Part shown: piece after piece, positions 1 to 6,067 of the stretch
Numbering within the stretch: the first letter of the stretch is position 1
Layout: every line of letters starts with the position of its first letter
Assembly: GCA_945862145.1 (NCBI GenBank)
Contig: CAMAXE010000029.1
Location: 1-53,328 of the forward strand
Direction: 5' to 3'
From: Klebsiella pneumoniae
GTDB taxonomy: Bacteria; Pseudomonadota; Gammaproteobacteria; Pseudomonadales; UBA5518
DNA: 53,328 nucleotides
Notes under the pieces: model-generated
Seen by the model: the letters and a program-made list of their open reading frames with translations, nothing else
Databases searched by the model: none
What the model was told of the DNA's origin: nothing
Translations under genes and position numbers: made by a program

Positions 1-26
1 TCGCTCTACACTTTGCTACAGATTCT

Positions 27-81
27 GTCGGTCAGCGTTTTCGAGAAAATCCCGCTAAACAGGGCATTTCTCGAGACCGAC
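27..81. repeat. Long imperfect inverted repeat (hairpin)
   Basis: GTCGGTC (27-33) pairs with GACCGAC (75-81). TCGAGAAA (41-48) pairs with TTTCTCGA (67-74). CCC (51-53) can pair with GGG (62-64) at the tip, leaving a seven-base one-sided bulge (34-40). The stem is direct sequence evidence. Its role is unknown: it could end a transcript from the left or be a mobile-element remnant. No gene is visible in 1-269. Confidence 0.5.
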
Positions 82-112
82 GACACTGCCGATCAGGATA
101 CCGATTGCAACC

Positions 113-133
113 AGCTGAATTTGTTCAGCTTTT
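113..133 (+). terminator. Possible weak Rho-independent terminator
   Basis: AGCTGAA (113-119) and TTCAGCT (124-130) form a 7-bp stem with a TTTG loop, followed by only four T residues. It is AT-rich for this GC-rich genome and lies upstream of the PEP-CTERM gene. It could end a transcript entering from the left, but the short T-run makes the call weak. Confidence 0.3.
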
Positions 134-269
134 AACCGGACACTAGTGAAAAATCATATAGAACAAGGCGTTACTTAGGTTGGCAAGGATCGTGCTGGGT
201 AGTGTTCAAGGGTTGTAAGCCCGAGGCCCTCTCAGGGCCGATCTTCAACGTTAAAACGAGTTGATACAT

Positions 270-950
270 ATGAAAACTTGGGTAAAGCAGCTTGCTCCTT
301 CCATACTGGTCTGCATGATGGCCGCTCATGCAAATGCGGCTTCGTTCAACACCGAACTGCTGATCAACGGCGGTGCGGAAGCGGGAGATACTTCGGGGTG
401 GCTCACCACCGGAATTGACGCGGTCAGTTCGGCACTTGCACTCAGTTCGCCGCCCGGCGTTTCCATCGGCAGCTTTTCGTTCACAGGCGGAACCGGCGCG
501 ACCTCGCAGTCGCTCACCCAGACAGTCAACGTTGCAGATCTGGCGTCGATAATAGATGCGGGACATGCAGTTTCCAGCTTCAACGTGCTTGCGCAGGCAA
601 GAAGACTGGGCGGTGCTTTCGATTCAGCGACCGGCACGCTGAGGTTCCTCAATGCTTCCAACGTCGCGATACAGTCACATGCATTTTTGGATACGCTCGC
701 AACATCCGGCATCTACGACTGGGAAGTGATTTCCCTGCTGCACACCCTGCCGACGGGCACACGGGCCATCGAAATATTCCTGAACACCACGCGCGATGCA
801 GGCGAATACAACGACGGCTTCTTCGACAATGCATCGTTGAAACTTGCCAACGTCGCTCCCGTTCCGGTGCCGGGGACTTATTCGATGATGCTGGCAGGAC
901 TGGGCCTGCTCGGGCTGACCATGCGCAGACGGCGTACGAATAACGCCTGA
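270..950 (+). CDS. PEP-CTERM sorting-domain exported protein
   Basis: A 226-residue exported protein. The start is set at the ATG at 270, which gives a clean signal peptide: basic MKTWVKQ, a hydrophobic core, and cleavage after AHANA. An in-frame TTG lies 9 bp upstream. The mature part begins with an NGGAEAGDTSGW stretch, common at the N terminus of surface or carbohydrate-associated PEP-CTERM proteins. The C terminus is a PEP-CTERM signal: a VPVPGT motif (P-G-T in place of canonical P-E-P), a hydrophobic helix, then RRRR before the end. Such proteins are processed by exosortase and linked to exopolysaccharide or the outer surface. No exosortase gene lies in the window. The ligand is unknown. 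Confidence 0.8.
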   Translation: MKTWVKQLAPSILVCMMAAHANAASFNTELLINGGAEAGDTSGWLTTGIDAVSSALALSSPPGVSIGSFSFTGGTGATSQSLTQTVNVADLASIIDAGHAVSSFNVLAQARRLGGAFDSATGTLRFLNASNVAIQSHAFLDTLATSGIYDWEVISLLHTLPTGTRAIEIFLNTTRDAGEYNDGFFDNASLKLANVAPVPVPGTYSMMLAGLGLLGLTMRRRRTNNA

Positions 951-1120
951 CACAGCGCGTCTTCCCGCCCGGTGCGGTGCCATGCGCCGAGCTCCCTGCA
1001 GGCTACACCTTCTACGTCCCGGGCTTGCGCTGAGCGAAGATGTGCGGCCCTACCTCCGCCACGCTGCGCACGCCCGCATACGTCGAGCTACAGGTAGAGG
1101 CTCATTAGCCCCGGGGGTTG

Positions 1121-1293
1121 CGCTAGCCGGTCCCTATGGGGGAAGGCCGCTTGCAGGTCCACGTAGCCAAATGCAGACACGGCCCCCTCCGGTTTCCCGG
1201 GCGAGTCAAACCGGCGTGTGTGCCTGTCGAGCTAGCGATAATCCGCTTGTAGGTGCCCGGAGAATTGCCGCCGGAAACTATGGGTGAACGGCA
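1121..1293 (+). ncRNA. Putative structured RNA, family not recognised
   Basis: The 648-bp gap 951-1598 has no convincing gene but can fold. CGCTAGC (1121-1127) pairs with GCTAGCG (1231-1237) and closes a multibranch. Inside it, GGGGG-AA-GGCCG (1138-1149) pairs with CGGCCCCC (1180-1187), and CCGGTTT (1189-1195) pairs with AAACCGG (1208-1214). Downstream TGCCG (1266-1270) pairs with CGGCA (1289-1293). I do not recognise it as tmRNA, RNase P, 6S, a group II intron or a known riboswitch. Strand is a guess because the stems work on either strand. Chance pairing in GC-rich DNA is possible. Confidence 0.3.
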
Positions 1294-1598
1294 GCAAAGT
1301 GGCCGACGCCGGACGGAGACCGGTTTTAGCCATCAGGCAGTTCATCGCCGGAACCTGACACTCGTTTGCAAGCCATCATCGAGAGGCAGATTTGACACTT
1401 TGCCAGTGGCGTGGTTTGGCTCATTTTTTACGATGAGCGGAAAGACGATCGGTCAGAACCGATGACGTGAAGGATAGGCCGAGAAGCACGCCAAGGATAT
1501 CAAGCGACAGACGCGGCGGAGGCTTTCTGCGCATGAGACAATCCATTGCCATGCGGGCAATCGTCGGCATTCTCTGGCTGACTTGATCGGGGACCCTA

Positions 1599-1775
1599 AT
1601 GAAAAGCGTGAAGCTAACTTTCAGTGCGCTGGCGCTCGGATTTGCAGCGTTGGCGCCGCAGGCGAGCGCGCAGGCAGCAGTATTCGACTGGCGCCCCTCT
1701 GAAGGCCCACCCGGCGGCAAGGCAGCGTGGGCCGTGAAGACTGAGGGCGGAGCAAACGAGCTGCCGCGAACGGGT
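1599..1775 (+). pseudogene. 5' fragment of a secreted-protein gene
   Basis: An ATG at 1599 with GGGGA about 7 bp upstream starts a textbook signal peptide: MKSVK, a hydrophobic run, and an ASAQA cleavage site. About 35 further residues follow, including FDWRPSEGPPGG. At 1776 the sequence enters a repeat element and the frame reads on through unrelated DNA to 2024. The original gene appears to have lost its 3' part. The mature domain is too short to assign. Either the element's insertion or a later deletion broke it. Confidence 0.5.
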
Positions 1776-1924
1776 GGGGTCAGGTCTTCCATTGTGCAAC
1801 ATGAACGCAGGGGGCTCTGGCAGATCGGAAGGCGGCGGCCACCGGAACACCAGGCGCCATTGATCATTGATCCGGGCCGAACGGAATCCGCTCCATTCTC
1901 CCTTCAGTTTCTCCAGTCGATTGG
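1776..1924. mobile_element. Chimeric repeat: left half of 130-bp element joined to a higB slice
   Basis: GGGGTCAGGTCTT (1776-1788) is the terminal inverted repeat of the 130-bp miniature element seen intact at 4165-4294 and 5880-6009. Element sequence continues to about 1842. From 1843 to 1924 the DNA instead matches the minus-strand higB gene at 5522-5812, encoding residues about N55 to W82 with the KLKGEWSGF and INDQWRLVFRW core. The same junction recurs at 3336-3440. The slice cannot encode a whole toxin. Confidence 0.7.
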
Positions 1925-2018
1925 GCGTGGCCGCGCCCTCGGGCGAGGCGAGGAAGAGATAACCGCCCTCGCGAAGCGCGATATCCGGCGCCTCGCCATC
2001 GACCGAGAGGTGCTCCGC
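1922..2018 (-). pseudogene. Fragment of a DAO-family FAD-dependent oxidoreductase
   Basis: The minus strand encodes about 30 residues, EHLSVDGEAPDIALREGGYL followed by FLASPEG. This matches, from family knowledge, a mid-N-terminal segment of glycine/D-amino-acid oxidase-like (DAO) flavoproteins. There is no FAD-binding Rossmann start upstream and no C-terminal domain. Reading continues in frame into the higB slice of the chimeric repeat, so the hybrid frame is an accident of the junction. It is a decayed remnant of a gene otherwise lost here. Confidence 0.45.
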
Positions 2019-2234
2019 AACTAACACAACTGACCACACGAGAGCGTACGCCGATACCGCTGGAAAATATTGTCAGCAGCATGGGCAGGCGAGAGACTGT
2101 TCTCTACTCTAGCTGTGTTGGCTGCTGTGTTGTCTGTGCAAATAAAGAAATTGCGCGAAAAGGCAAAGTGGTATCGCGCTAAAGTTCCTGAACATCGTTG
2201 AGCGAAACGATCTCGACGTATTGGTGCCTCTATC

Positions 2235-2255
2235 CCCTCTCCCTTTGGGGGAGGG
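2235..2255. repeat. GC-rich palindrome in gene-free stretch 2025-2358
   Basis: CCCTCTCCC (2235-2243) pairs with GGGGGAGGG (2247-2255) across a TTT loop, with one T-G pair. This looks like the CCCTCTCCC-type dispersed palindromes found in many proteobacterial intergenic regions. The surrounding gap 2025-2358 shows no other gene. The vapBC operator is at its right end. Confidence 0.45.
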
Positions 2256-2322
2256 TTAGGGAGCGGCAGTTCATTATCTAAGACGAGGGCTGGCGAGAAG
2301 CTTGCCATTTTGTTTGCATCAT

Positions 2323-2346
2323 GTAAACTAACCGCTATTAGTTTAC
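2323..2346. promoter_or_regulatory. vapBC operator, perfect 9-bp inverted repeat
   Basis: GTAAACTAA (2323-2331) and TTAGTTTAC (2338-2346) form a perfect inverted repeat with a 6-bp spacer, ending 12 bp before the antitoxin ATG at 2359. A third half-site-like GTTT lies just upstream (about 2312). Phd/YefM and VapB antitoxins usually autorepress through such palindromes, so this is the likely operator. The RBS GAGG is at 2350-2353. Confidence 0.7.
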
Positions 2347-2358
2347 CCTGAGGTCGCC

Positions 2359-2607
2359 ATGATTACTGTCAACATACACGATGCCAAAACCCAGCTCTCC
2401 AAGTTGGTCGAGCAGGCTGCGCAAGGCGAGTCATTCATCATCGCCAAGGCCGGTAAGCCGATGGTCAAGGTTGTAGCTCTGGAGCCTGCAGAAACAGGAA
2501 CTGCCTGCCGTTTGGGCTTTATGGAAGGTGAATTTTCCGTGCCGGACGATTTTGATCAAATGGGTAGTAGCGAGATCGAAAGCCTGTTTACGGGGCGCAA
2601 GGCTTGA
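2359..2607 (+). CDS. vapB: Phd/YefM-type antitoxin of a VapBC pair
   Basis: An 82-residue antitoxin. The N terminus (MITVNIHDAKTQLSKLVEQA) is the typical Phd/YefM DNA-binding fold opening. A short G-E-S-F-I-I-A-K-A-G-K-P segment follows, then a variable acidic tail that should bind and neutralise the toxin. GAGG lies 6 bp upstream of the ATG and a perfect palindrome precedes it, consistent with autoregulation. The stop codon overlaps the TTG start of the PIN toxin, so the two are translationally coupled. Confidence 0.9.
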   Translation: MITVNIHDAKTQLSKLVEQAAQGESFIIAKAGKPMVKVVALEPAETGTACRLGFMEGEFSVPDDFDQMGSSEIESLFTGRKA

Positions 2608-2990
2608 ACCTGCTGCTCGACACCCATCTGTTGTTGTGGGCGGCGAGCGAGCCGCAGCGGCTGACGGCAAAGGCGCGCACCTTGCTGCTTGACCCGGCCA
2701 ATCATCTCTTGTTCAGTGCTGCCAGCCTGTGGGAAATCACTATCAAAAATGGACTTGAACGCTCGGATTTCAATGTTGATCCGCGCCGCCTGTGGCGCAT
2801 GTTAGTGATCAATGGTTACCGTGAACTGCCCGTTACCAGCGAACATACGGTCGCTGTGAATGGTTTACCGCATCTGCACAAAGACCCATTCGACCGCATC
2901 CTTGTTGCGCAAGCTCGCGTAGAAGGCTTGACGCTGCTTACAGCGGATAAATTGGTAGCCAAGTATGGGGATGGGGTGAAGAAGGTATGA
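2604..2990 (+). CDS. vapC: PIN-domain ribonuclease toxin
   Basis: A 128-residue PIN-domain toxin expected to cleave RNA using Mg2+ or Mn2+. The acidic set is visible: D6 in LLLDTH, E44 in SLWEIT, D94 and D97 in DPFDRIL, and D115 in LLTADK. Length is normal for VapC. The start is TTG at 2604, overlapping the antitoxin stop (TTGA); no ATG offers the conserved LLLDTH opening. The product pairs with the antitoxin just upstream. No frameshift or truncation is seen, so the system looks intact. Confidence 0.92.
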   Translation: MNLLLDTHLLLWAASEPQRLTAKARTLLLDPANHLLFSAASLWEITIKNGLERSDFNVDPRRLWRMLVINGYRELPVTSEHTVAVNGLPHLHKDPFDRILVAQARVEGLTLLTADKLVAKYGDGVKKV

Positions 2991-3030
2991 ATATTTCAAA
3001 TGTAAGGCCTGACCCTTGCGGCTTCTTGTG

Positions 3031-3335
3031 TGCGGTGGTTTTCAAGATAGTTGGCACCCTATTCATTACGCGGTCTGAGACATTTCCGACTCGGCCTTCT
3101 TCACGGGATTGAGCCACACGCTCACCGGCAGTGACCACTCCCGTATCCCTTTACTCCAGCGGCGCGGATGGCGCTCACGGGCTTCTTCATACACCTTCTC
3201 GCGTTGGCGCAGAATCGCTGGCGCCTCGCGGCGATGGCGTTGCTGCGGCGTGACGAATTTCAGCCTGCTGTGCCGGTGCTCCGTGTTGTACCACTCCACA
3301 AACCGCCATACCCAACTGCGTGCCTCGTCAGCTCC
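3031..3335 (-). pseudogene. 3' remnant of an IS3-family insertion sequence (orfB C-terminus)
   Basis: The minus strand encodes about 88 residues from the C-terminal end of an IS3-family DDE transposase. Visible are DEARSWVWRFVEWYNTEHRH, the FVTP-QQRH segment and the AREHP..RW..VWLNP tail common to this family, ending with TAA at 3066-3068. Beyond the stop is an end-like sequence, CCAACTATCTTGAAAACCACC on the minus strand, resembling an IS3 terminal repeat. The catalytic D-D-E part is missing because sequence from about 3336 onward belongs to the chimeric repeat. It is not mobile. Confidence 0.8.
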
Positions 3336-3440
3336 GGCAGATCGGAAGGCGGCGGCCACCGGAACACCAAGCGCCATTGATCATTGATCCGCGCCGAATG
3401 GAATCCGCTCCATTCTCCCTTCAGTTTTCTCAGTCGATTG
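3336..3440. mobile_element. Second copy of the element-higB chimeric repeat
   Basis: GGCAGATCGGAAGGCGGCGGCC (3336-3359 region) is the interior of the 130-bp element. From 3360 to 3440 the DNA matches the higB interior on the minus strand, ending at CAGTCGATTG as in the copy at 1776-1924. The switch point is the same in both copies, so they descend from one event. The outer GGGGTCAGGTCTT end is missing here and the left flank is an IS3 remnant. Confidence 0.7.
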
Positions 3441-3525
3441 ACCCGCGGATATCCTCTCGGGTTTCCTCGGTGATGGTCTTGCACTCGCCTATGAGGGGAA
3501 TGCCGAGACCGGACAGGAGGTTCAC
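3430..3525 (-). pseudogene. Truncated coding start coupled to the DUF3833 gene
   Basis: A GTG at 3525 overlaps the DUF3833 stop as GTGA and opens a 31-residue frame (VNLLSGLGIPLIGECKTITE, then ETREDIRGSID). The last few residues already lie in the chimeric repeat. The 4-bp overlap is typical of a genuine next gene in an operon, so this is probably the 5' end of a gene cut off by the repeat. The fragment is too short for me to assign a family. Confidence 0.35.
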
Positions 3526-4073
3526 TGCCCCGCCCGCTTGTTGAAGCTGATGAACAGATCCGCCACGTTCACACCGAACTTGCTGATCTGTGCGTGGTTC
3601 AGCATGTTGCGTTCGTCGATCAGATACAGCCAGTCGTCGAACTGAACCTCGTAGCGCGTATCGCCCACGGGTAGGTCAAAGGTGTAGCGGAAGTTGAAGG
3701 TATTGCCCGAGAGCGTGCCCCTGGCCTCACCGACCACGCCGGCCGCCTTGCCAGACCAGCTGCCGTCGGGCCGGCGCTGGATCGTCCAGACGCGATTTTC
3801 CGTCTTGCCGTCGCTCCAGACGAAGTCCTCGTTCAGCGTCAACACCTCGCCGGCCCAGCTCGCCTGGACGATGACCACGAAGCGGCGGGTCACCTCGCCC
3901 GAGCGGTTGCGCACCATGCCGTAACCGTCGAGGGTGCCGTTGAAGTATTCCCGCATATCCAGCACCGGCGTTTCGGCGGCGTACCGGCCCGGGTCGATGC
4001 CGGCGCAGCCCGAAAGGATCACCAGCCCGAGCGTCATGCAGCATGCGCGCAGGAGTCGAAAGCGTGAGGCCAT
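3522..4073 (-). CDS. DUF3833 family lipoprotein
   Basis: A 183-residue predicted lipoprotein. The N terminus has basic residues, a hydrophobic stretch and a lipobox, ILSG-C (C22-23 region), so it should be lipidated and membrane-anchored in the envelope. The body contains YFNGTLDGYGMVRNRSGEV, W-x-GEVLTLNEDFVWSDG, and a late DDWLYLID segment, features of the DUF3833 family. The molecular function is not established. In other genomes the family sits near cyclopropane-fatty-acid and light- or stress-response clusters (family knowledge). Here those neighbours are absent and the downstream partner looks truncated. Confidence 0.85.
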   Translation of the reverse strand: MASRFRLLRACCMTLGLVILSGCAGIDPGRYAAETPVLDMREYFNGTLDGYGMVRNRSGEVTRRFVVIVQASWAGEVLTLNEDFVWSDGKTENRVWTIQRRPDGSWSGKAAGVVGEARGTLSGNTFNFRYTFDLPVGDTRYEVQFDDWLYLIDERNMLNHAQISKFGVNVADLFISFNKRAGQ

Positions 4074-4164
4074 GGGCGGGATCCCTCCAGAGTCGGCAGG
4101 CTCGGGGAGTCTACGTTAACGCTGCATCAGCGAGTTCATTGCGAGAGAGCAGATGGCAGCAGAT

Positions 4165-4294
4165 GGGGTCAGGTCTTACATTTTGCAACGTGAACGCAGG
4201 GGCTATGGCAGACCGGAAGGCGGCGGCAGGCAGTGATCAAAGGCACGGGCGAAATGTCGCAGGCGAGACCATGAAAAATGGAAGACCTGACCCC
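4165..4294. mobile_element. Intact 130-bp miniature element with terminal inverted repeats
   Basis: It is bounded by GGGGTCAGGTCTT (4165-4177) and AAGACCTGACCCC (4282-4294), perfect 13-bp inverted repeats that extend with one mismatch into CATTTT/AAAATG. It is 130 bp, the same as the copy at 5880-6009, with a shared interior (GGCAGACCGGAAGGCGGCGGC, then TGATCAAAGGC). There is no transposase inside. I associate this terminal motif with REP/RAYT-type repeats in Gammaproteobacteria, but that is from memory. No other gene is seen in 4074-4350. Confidence 0.75.
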
Positions 4295-4350
4295 GCCTTC
4301 CGCGCCTTCCCGCCTTCCGCGGCCGGCCTGCAGGGACCCGCCCGCCACGC

Positions 4351-5046
4351 TCAGCGCGTCGCGGGCGCGGCGTCGGCGGCGAAGGGATCGACCTCACTGC
4401 TCGCGTTCCACAGGTATTCCGCATCGCGCGCGACACGCTCGGCGGTGGCACGGCCGAAATGGCGCGCGATCAGCGCGAGCGCGAGGTCGGTGCCCGCCGA
4501 CACGCCCGAGGAGGTGGCGAAGCGGCCGTCTTCGACCCAGCGCGCCGAGCGCACCCACGCGGTGTTCGCGCCCTGGCTCTGCACCCACGCGAAGGCCTGC
4601 TTGTTGGTGGTGGCGCGGCGCCCGTCCAACAGGCCGGCGCGCGCGAGCAGCGCGGCGCCCGTGCAGACGGAGGCGACCTGCGGCGCCTGCCCGCCGAGCC
4701 GCGCGATGGCATAGACGAAAGCGGCATCATCGACCGCACGCCGCGTGCCGAATCCGCCCGGCACCAGCAGCAGATCGAGCGCGCCGGCATCCGCCAGCGC
4801 GCGCTCCGCGATTACCGCCGGCCCGTTGCGCGAGCGCACCGGCCCCGGCGTGGCCGCGAGCGTGACAATGCGCACGCGCTCGTCGAGCAGCGAGAACATC
4901 TCCAGCGGGCCGAACACGTCGAGCATCTCGAAATCGGCGAACAGCACCACGCCGACCACCAGCGGCCGCGCGGCGGTATAGGTGGTCTCGCCGGCGCGCA
5001 CGCCCGGCGCGAACAGCAGGAAGAGCCAGAGCAGACGGACGATCAT
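4351..5046 (-). CDS. Exported DJ-1/PfpI-family protein
   Basis: A 231-residue class I glutamine-amidotransferase-like (DJ-1/PfpI) protein with a signal peptide (MIVRLLWLFLLFAPGVRAG). The start is the ATG at 5046 with GGAG upstream; a longer reading frame to 5151 lacks a signal sequence. Motifs include VVLFADFEMLDVFGPLEMF, the LLVPGGFGTR nucleophile-elbow region, and C128 in ASVCTGAALLA. The pattern resembles isonitrile-hydratase-like and AraC-associated members. The Ala/Arg-rich C-terminal tail after about residue 215 is unusual. Substrate is unknown; export suggests a periplasmic role. Confidence 0.8.
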   Translation of the reverse strand: MIVRLLWLFLLFAPGVRAGETTYTAARPLVVGVVLFADFEMLDVFGPLEMFSLLDERVRIVTLAATPGPVRSRNGPAVIAERALADAGALDLLLVPGGFGTRRAVDDAAFVYAIARLGGQAPQVASVCTGAALLARAGLLDGRRATTNKQAFAWVQSQGANTAWVRSARWVEDGRFATSSGVSAGTDLALALIARHFGRATAERVARDAEYLWNASSEVDPFAADAAPATR

Positions 5047-5238
5047 CGGTGCATTCTCCGGTTGGGCGGGCGCCCGGGGCAGCGTAGCGGCGCGCCTTTC
5101 ACACTGGCCGGGCTCCACCCCGCCAACCCCGGAGGCCTCGCCGTGTTCCACATCGAGGCGAGTGTCTGCCCGAACTCGCGAGCAGATGCATGACGGCGTT
5201 CCATAAAACGCGGATGGCCAAAGGCGGGGCCTTGCTCG

Positions 5239-5508
5239 TCACGCAGCGCTACGTGCTTTGGCTGCCTTGTCGAGATCGTAGGTTGCCTGCAGGTTCATCC
5301 AGAGTTTCGCGGATGTACCCAAGGCGGCCGCAAGGTCGAGTGCTGCCTCCGCAGTCACGCCACGCTTGCCTCGAACGAATTCATTGAGACGAGCGCGCGT
5401 CCAACCAATGCGGTCTGCGAATGCAGTCTGGGTCAGGCCTGCGGGCAGGAGGAATTCCTCGAGCAGCATCATGCCGGGATGAACCGGGTTGGCAGGTTGT
5501 CGTGTCAT
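5239..5508 (-). CDS. higA: HigA-type antitoxin (HTH)
   Basis: An 89-residue XRE/HigA antitoxin. The start MTRQPANPVHPGMMLLEEFL is set at the ATG at 5508 because NPVHPGxxLxEEFL is the family's usual opening; the frame upstream is the higB 3' end. An HTH follows (LTQTAFADRIGWTRARLNEFV, then RGKRGVTAEAALDLA), and the LWMNLQATYDL tail is typical. It should neutralise HigB and repress the operon. Toxin comes first and antitoxin second, with a 13-bp gap, the normal higBA order. Confidence 0.93.
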   Translation of the reverse strand: MTRQPANPVHPGMMLLEEFLLPAGLTQTAFADRIGWTRARLNEFVRGKRGVTAEAALDLAAALGTSAKLWMNLQATYDLDKAAKARSAA

Positions 5509-5521
5509 GGCTATTGCTCCG

Positions 5522-5812
5522 TCAGTGATAGTCCACGATTTGCACATCGCTGGCGTTCCCCGCGGTCCATCGGAACACCAGGCGCCATTGGTCATTGATC
5601 CGCACCGAATGGAATCCGCTCCATTCTCCCTTCAGTTTCTCCAGTCGATTGGCCGGCGGAATACGCATATCGCTCAAATCAGCAGCATCGTGCAGGTACT
5701 GCAACTTGCGGCGGGCGATGCGACGCAACTCGGCGGGGAAAGAACGCACGGCCCGACTGTTCCTGTCATCGAACAGGTCTTCTGCAAGTGCATTTCCAAA
5801 CGTTCGGATCAT
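5522..5812 (-). CDS. higB: HigB-type ribosome-dependent mRNA interferase toxin
   Basis: A 96-residue RelE-superfamily toxin. Conserved parts are MIRTFGNALAEDLF, the basic RRIARRKLQYLHDA helix, NRLEKLKGEWSGFHSVRIND, QWRLVFRW, and the terminal VQIVDYH with the late tyrosine-histidine. The toxin is expected to cleave mRNA on the ribosome. It is full length, with HigA immediately downstream and a palindromic operator 9 bp upstream. Residues about 55-82 recur as stand-alone DNA slices at 1843-1924 and 3360-3440, so this gene, or a close relative, was the donor. Confidence 0.93.
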   Translation of the reverse strand: MIRTFGNALAEDLFDDRNSRAVRSFPAELRRIARRKLQYLHDAADLSDMRIPPANRLEKLKGEWSGFHSVRINDQWRLVFRWTAGNASDVQIVDYH

Positions 5813-5820
5813 GGCTTCAT

Positions 5821-5839
5821 GTTATCGGGTATCGATAAC
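5821..5839. promoter_or_regulatory. higBA operator palindrome
   Basis: GTTATCG (5821-5827) and CGATAAC (5833-5839) are a perfect 7-bp inverted repeat with a GGTAT spacer. It sits 8 bp upstream of the higB ATG (5812). HigA proteins bind such palindromes, so autorepression is the likely function. The close spacing implies it overlaps the promoter or the leader. Confidence 0.6.
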
Positions 5840-5879
5840 TACGTACAGTGGTGCGGCGGCGGTGGATAGGAGAGCAGTT

Positions 5880-6009
5880 GGGGTCAGGTCTTAGCTTTTG
5901 CAAGGTGAACACAGGGGCTCTGGCAGATCGGAAGCCGGCTGCGGGCAATGATCAAAGGCGCTGGCCAAACGCGGCAGGCGCAACGATGAAAAATGGAAGA
6001 CCTGACCCC
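5880..6009. mobile_element. Intact 130-bp miniature element, second copy
   Basis: GGGGTCAGGTCTT (5880-5892) and AAGACCTGACCCC (5997-6009) are perfect terminal inverted repeats enclosing 130 bp. The interior matches the copy at 4165-4294 (CTCTGGCAGATCGGAAGC, AATGATCAAAGGCGCTGG, ATGAAAAATGG). It lies between the higBA promoter and folD, with no coding capacity. Confidence 0.75.
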
Positions 6010-6067
6010 GCCTTCCGTTGAGGCGGCAGACAGAACGTTGCGCATCCACACACGCCCCGCCCCTGAT

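Noticed and set aside
982-1287. A 101-codon plus-strand frame after the PEP-CTERM gene
   Set aside because: Its Arg/Ala/Pro-rich composition, lack of RBS and lack of any recognisable motif look like GC-rich noise; the region instead has stem-forming sequence.
1776-1924. A third higB toxin gene
   Set aside because: Only residues about 55-82 are encoded; the N-terminal helices and terminal catalytic region are missing.
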